Below the pieces are notes generated by a model. The model saw nothing but the letters and a program-made list of their open reading frames with translations, was not told the origin of the DNA and made no database searches. 6,793 bases of DNA, taken from contig CAMWSA010000205.1 of NCBI GenBank assembly GCA_947176785.1, forward strand, positions 1 to 6,793. The letters run 5' to 3'. Made by a program: the position numbers and the translations under genes. Source of the stretch: an uncultured Lachnospiraceae bacterium (GTDB lineage: Bacteria > Bacillota > Clostridia > Lachnospirales > Lachnospiraceae). Positions 6,186 to 6,793 of this stretch are shown here, in pieces (position 1 is the first letter of the stretch; each line of letters starts with the position of its first letter).

Positions 6186-6214
6186 TGGAACTTGCGCCTG
6201 ATATGGTTTATAAT
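6186..6214 (+). promoter_or_regulatory. Promoter-like sequence for the terminal GNAT gene
   Basis: A perfect TATAAT lies at 6209-6214. The hexamer 17 bases upstream, TGGAAC at 6186-6191, matches TTGACA at only three of six positions, so the promoter would be weak or activator-dependent. The perfect palindrome starting at 6230 would lie just after the transcription start, a usual place for a repressor. Confidence 0.45.
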
Positions 6215-6229
6215 GATCTTGATTATTAA

Positions 6230-6248
6230 CTTAAGAAGCATTCTTAAG
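6230..6248. promoter_or_regulatory. Perfect 19-base palindrome, likely operator
   Basis: CTTAAGAA (6230-6237) and TTCTTAAG (6241-6248) are exact inverted copies around GCA. The site begins 15 bases after the TATAAT box, consistent with a repressor site for a dimeric helix-turn-helix protein. As RNA it could also form an 8-pair hairpin with a 3-base loop, but no T-run follows. Confidence 0.55.
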
Positions 6249-6256
6249 GGGCTTCA

Positions 6257-6272
6257 TGTGTCATATGGCACA
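6257..6272. repeat. Imperfect 16-base palindrome
   Basis: TGTG (6257-6260), central CATATG (6262-6267) and CACA (6269-6272) form a palindrome broken only at the pair 6261/6268. It lies 8 bases after the perfect palindrome and may be a second protein site or chance. Confidence 0.3.
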
Positions 6273-6283
6273 ATGGCCTCGGA

Positions 6284-6420
6284 GGGGAATCCATAAAGCA
6301 GGAAGCTTAGAAGTCTCATGAAACTCATGACAAACCGCCTGAAAGATATCCCCCGGTGGAGCATACGGGGATGCTGCAGGGCTTAGAGCTTCCAAGTGGC
6401 TATCCACAGACAACAGGAGG
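6284..6420 (+). promoter_or_regulatory. Conserved structured element, copy B, with a 54-base loop insertion
   Basis: This matches the trpB-leader element. The 5' block is 6284-6324 and the 3' block 6379-6403. GGAAGCT (6301-6307) pairs with AGCTTCC (6387-6393), and AAG (6311-6313) can pair with CTT (6382-6384). Relative to copy A, the pair T-A has become G6305-C6389. The loop holds 54 extra bases (6325-6378), which include a 6-pair hairpin (ATCCCC 6348-6353 with GGGGAT 6367-6372) and the second copy of the 17-base repeat. GGCTAT (6398-6403) is followed 12 bases later by GGAGG (6416-6420), the same spacing as in copy A. The GGCTAT can sit partly in a small GTGG-CTAT-CCAC hairpin here, which copy A lacks. 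Confidence 0.55.
6336..6352 (+). repeat. 17-base exact repeat, copy 2
   Basis: Identical to 910-926 at the trpC stop. Here it lies in the loop insertion of structured element B, and its 3' end forms the left arm of the internal ATCCCC/GGGGAT hairpin. Confidence 0.75.
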
Positions 6421-6433
6421 GCATTTTGCATAG

Positions 6434-6793
6434 ATGAAAGAAATAATTGCTTACGAAATGCTGTTTAAAGGAGCATTAAGATATGAGGAGCTTTTGAACT
6501 GTATTCCTTTTGAAGAAAAATATTGGAAGGAGTATATGCCCATATATAATGCATGTTTTTACGAAATGAGAAAAGCTTTGGACATTGAACCATTCAATTT
6601 CTACTCCGCCTATTCTCAAATGAGAGATAAAAGTGACCAAGCTTTTCTTTATCTGCAAAACGGAGAAATCGTTGGTGCGGTTTCCTGTTATGGAAATGAA
6701 TTAGATGACTTAATTGTCAATAAGTCCTTTCAAGGGCGGGGTTTTGGGCGGAAGCTGCTATTATGGGGAATGAATCATATACAGGAACAGGGC
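6434..6793 (+). CDS. GNAT-family N-acetyltransferase, 3' end outside the window
   Basis: The first 120 codons of a second GNAT gene, still open at the right edge. The acetyl-CoA loop is visible as QGRGFGRKLL, with Q100-x-x-G103-x-G105 in the standard Q/R-x-x-G-x-G/A form. It is preceded by strands FLYLQNGEIVGAVSCYG (71-87) and ELDDLIVN. The roughly 60 residues before the first strand are longer than in a minimal GNAT and may form an extra N-terminal helical part (PFEEKYWKEYMPIYNACFYEMRKAL). The ATG at 6434 is the first possible start because an in-frame TAG lies at 6431-6433. GGAGG ends 13 bases upstream, which is long. The coding sequence is clearly A/T-rich compared with the trp and MATE genes, suggesting separate origin. 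It is not closely similar to the GNAT at 3982. The substrate is unknown. Confidence 0.82.
   Translation, partial: MKEIIAYEMLFKGALRYEELLNCIPFEEKYWKEYMPIYNACFYEMRKALDIEPFNFYSAYSQMRDKSDQAFLYLQNGEIVGAVSCYGNELDDLIVNKSFQGRGFGRKLLLWGMNHIQEQG

Larger units (their letters stand above)
6155..6433 (+). other. Spacer between the MATE and second GNAT genes
   Basis: No gene was found in this 279-base gap. It holds a promoter-like -10, two palindromes, the second copy of the structured element and the GNAT ribosome site. No hairpin plus T-run terminator for the MATE transcript was seen. The leader from the likely transcription start near 6221 to the GNAT start would be about 210 bases, long for a small accessory gene. 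Confidence 0.6.

Overview
The window carries the 3' half of a tryptophan biosynthesis operon, all on the + strand: trpC, trpF, trpB and trpA. It is followed by a small GNAT acetyltransferase gene, a decayed MerR-type regulator, a MATE efflux pump, and the first 120 codons of a second GNAT gene that runs off the right edge. Separate trpC and trpF genes, the order C-F-B-A, strong AGGAG/GGAGG ribosome sites and moderately GC-rich coding sequence fit a Firmicute of the class Clostridia, most likely a gut Lachnospiraceae. That placement is inference from style, not from a marker gene.

Layout: 1-127 is the spacer before trpC, with no convincing gene end. trpC (128-916) and trpF (1003-1596) are separated by 86 bases. 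A 345-base spacer (1597-1941) then precedes trpB (1942-3126). trpA (3119-3928) overlaps the end of trpB, as expected for two subunits of one enzyme. TrpC, TrpF and TrpAB would carry out the last four chemical steps from phosphoribosyl-anthranilate to tryptophan. The genes for the first steps (trpE, G, D) are probably beyond the left edge. A GNAT gene (3982-4431) follows trpA by 53 bases with no visible terminator. At 4454-4804 there is a TTGACA promoter with a perfect palindrome on its -35, then a broken MerR-like reading frame, then the intact MATE gene (4811-6154). The right end (6155-6793) has a promoter-like -10 box, a perfect 19-base palindrome, a structured repeat and the partial GNAT gene.

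The most interesting signal is in the spacers. A roughly 70-base element before trpB (1851-1934) recurs before the terminal GNAT gene (6284-6420, with a 54-base insertion in its loop). The two copies share about 80% of bases in both conserved blocks and a 7-pair stem with one compensatory T:A to G:C exchange. In both, GGAGG starts exactly 12 bases after a conserved GGCTAT. The trpF-trpB spacer also holds two tandem related hairpins and a possible three-way junction, and a 17-base exact repeat links the trpC stop region to the insertion in the second element. Either this is an undescribed cis-acting RNA in front of ribosome sites, or it is a family of small mobile repeats that brings its own ribosome site. 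The sequence alone does not decide between them.
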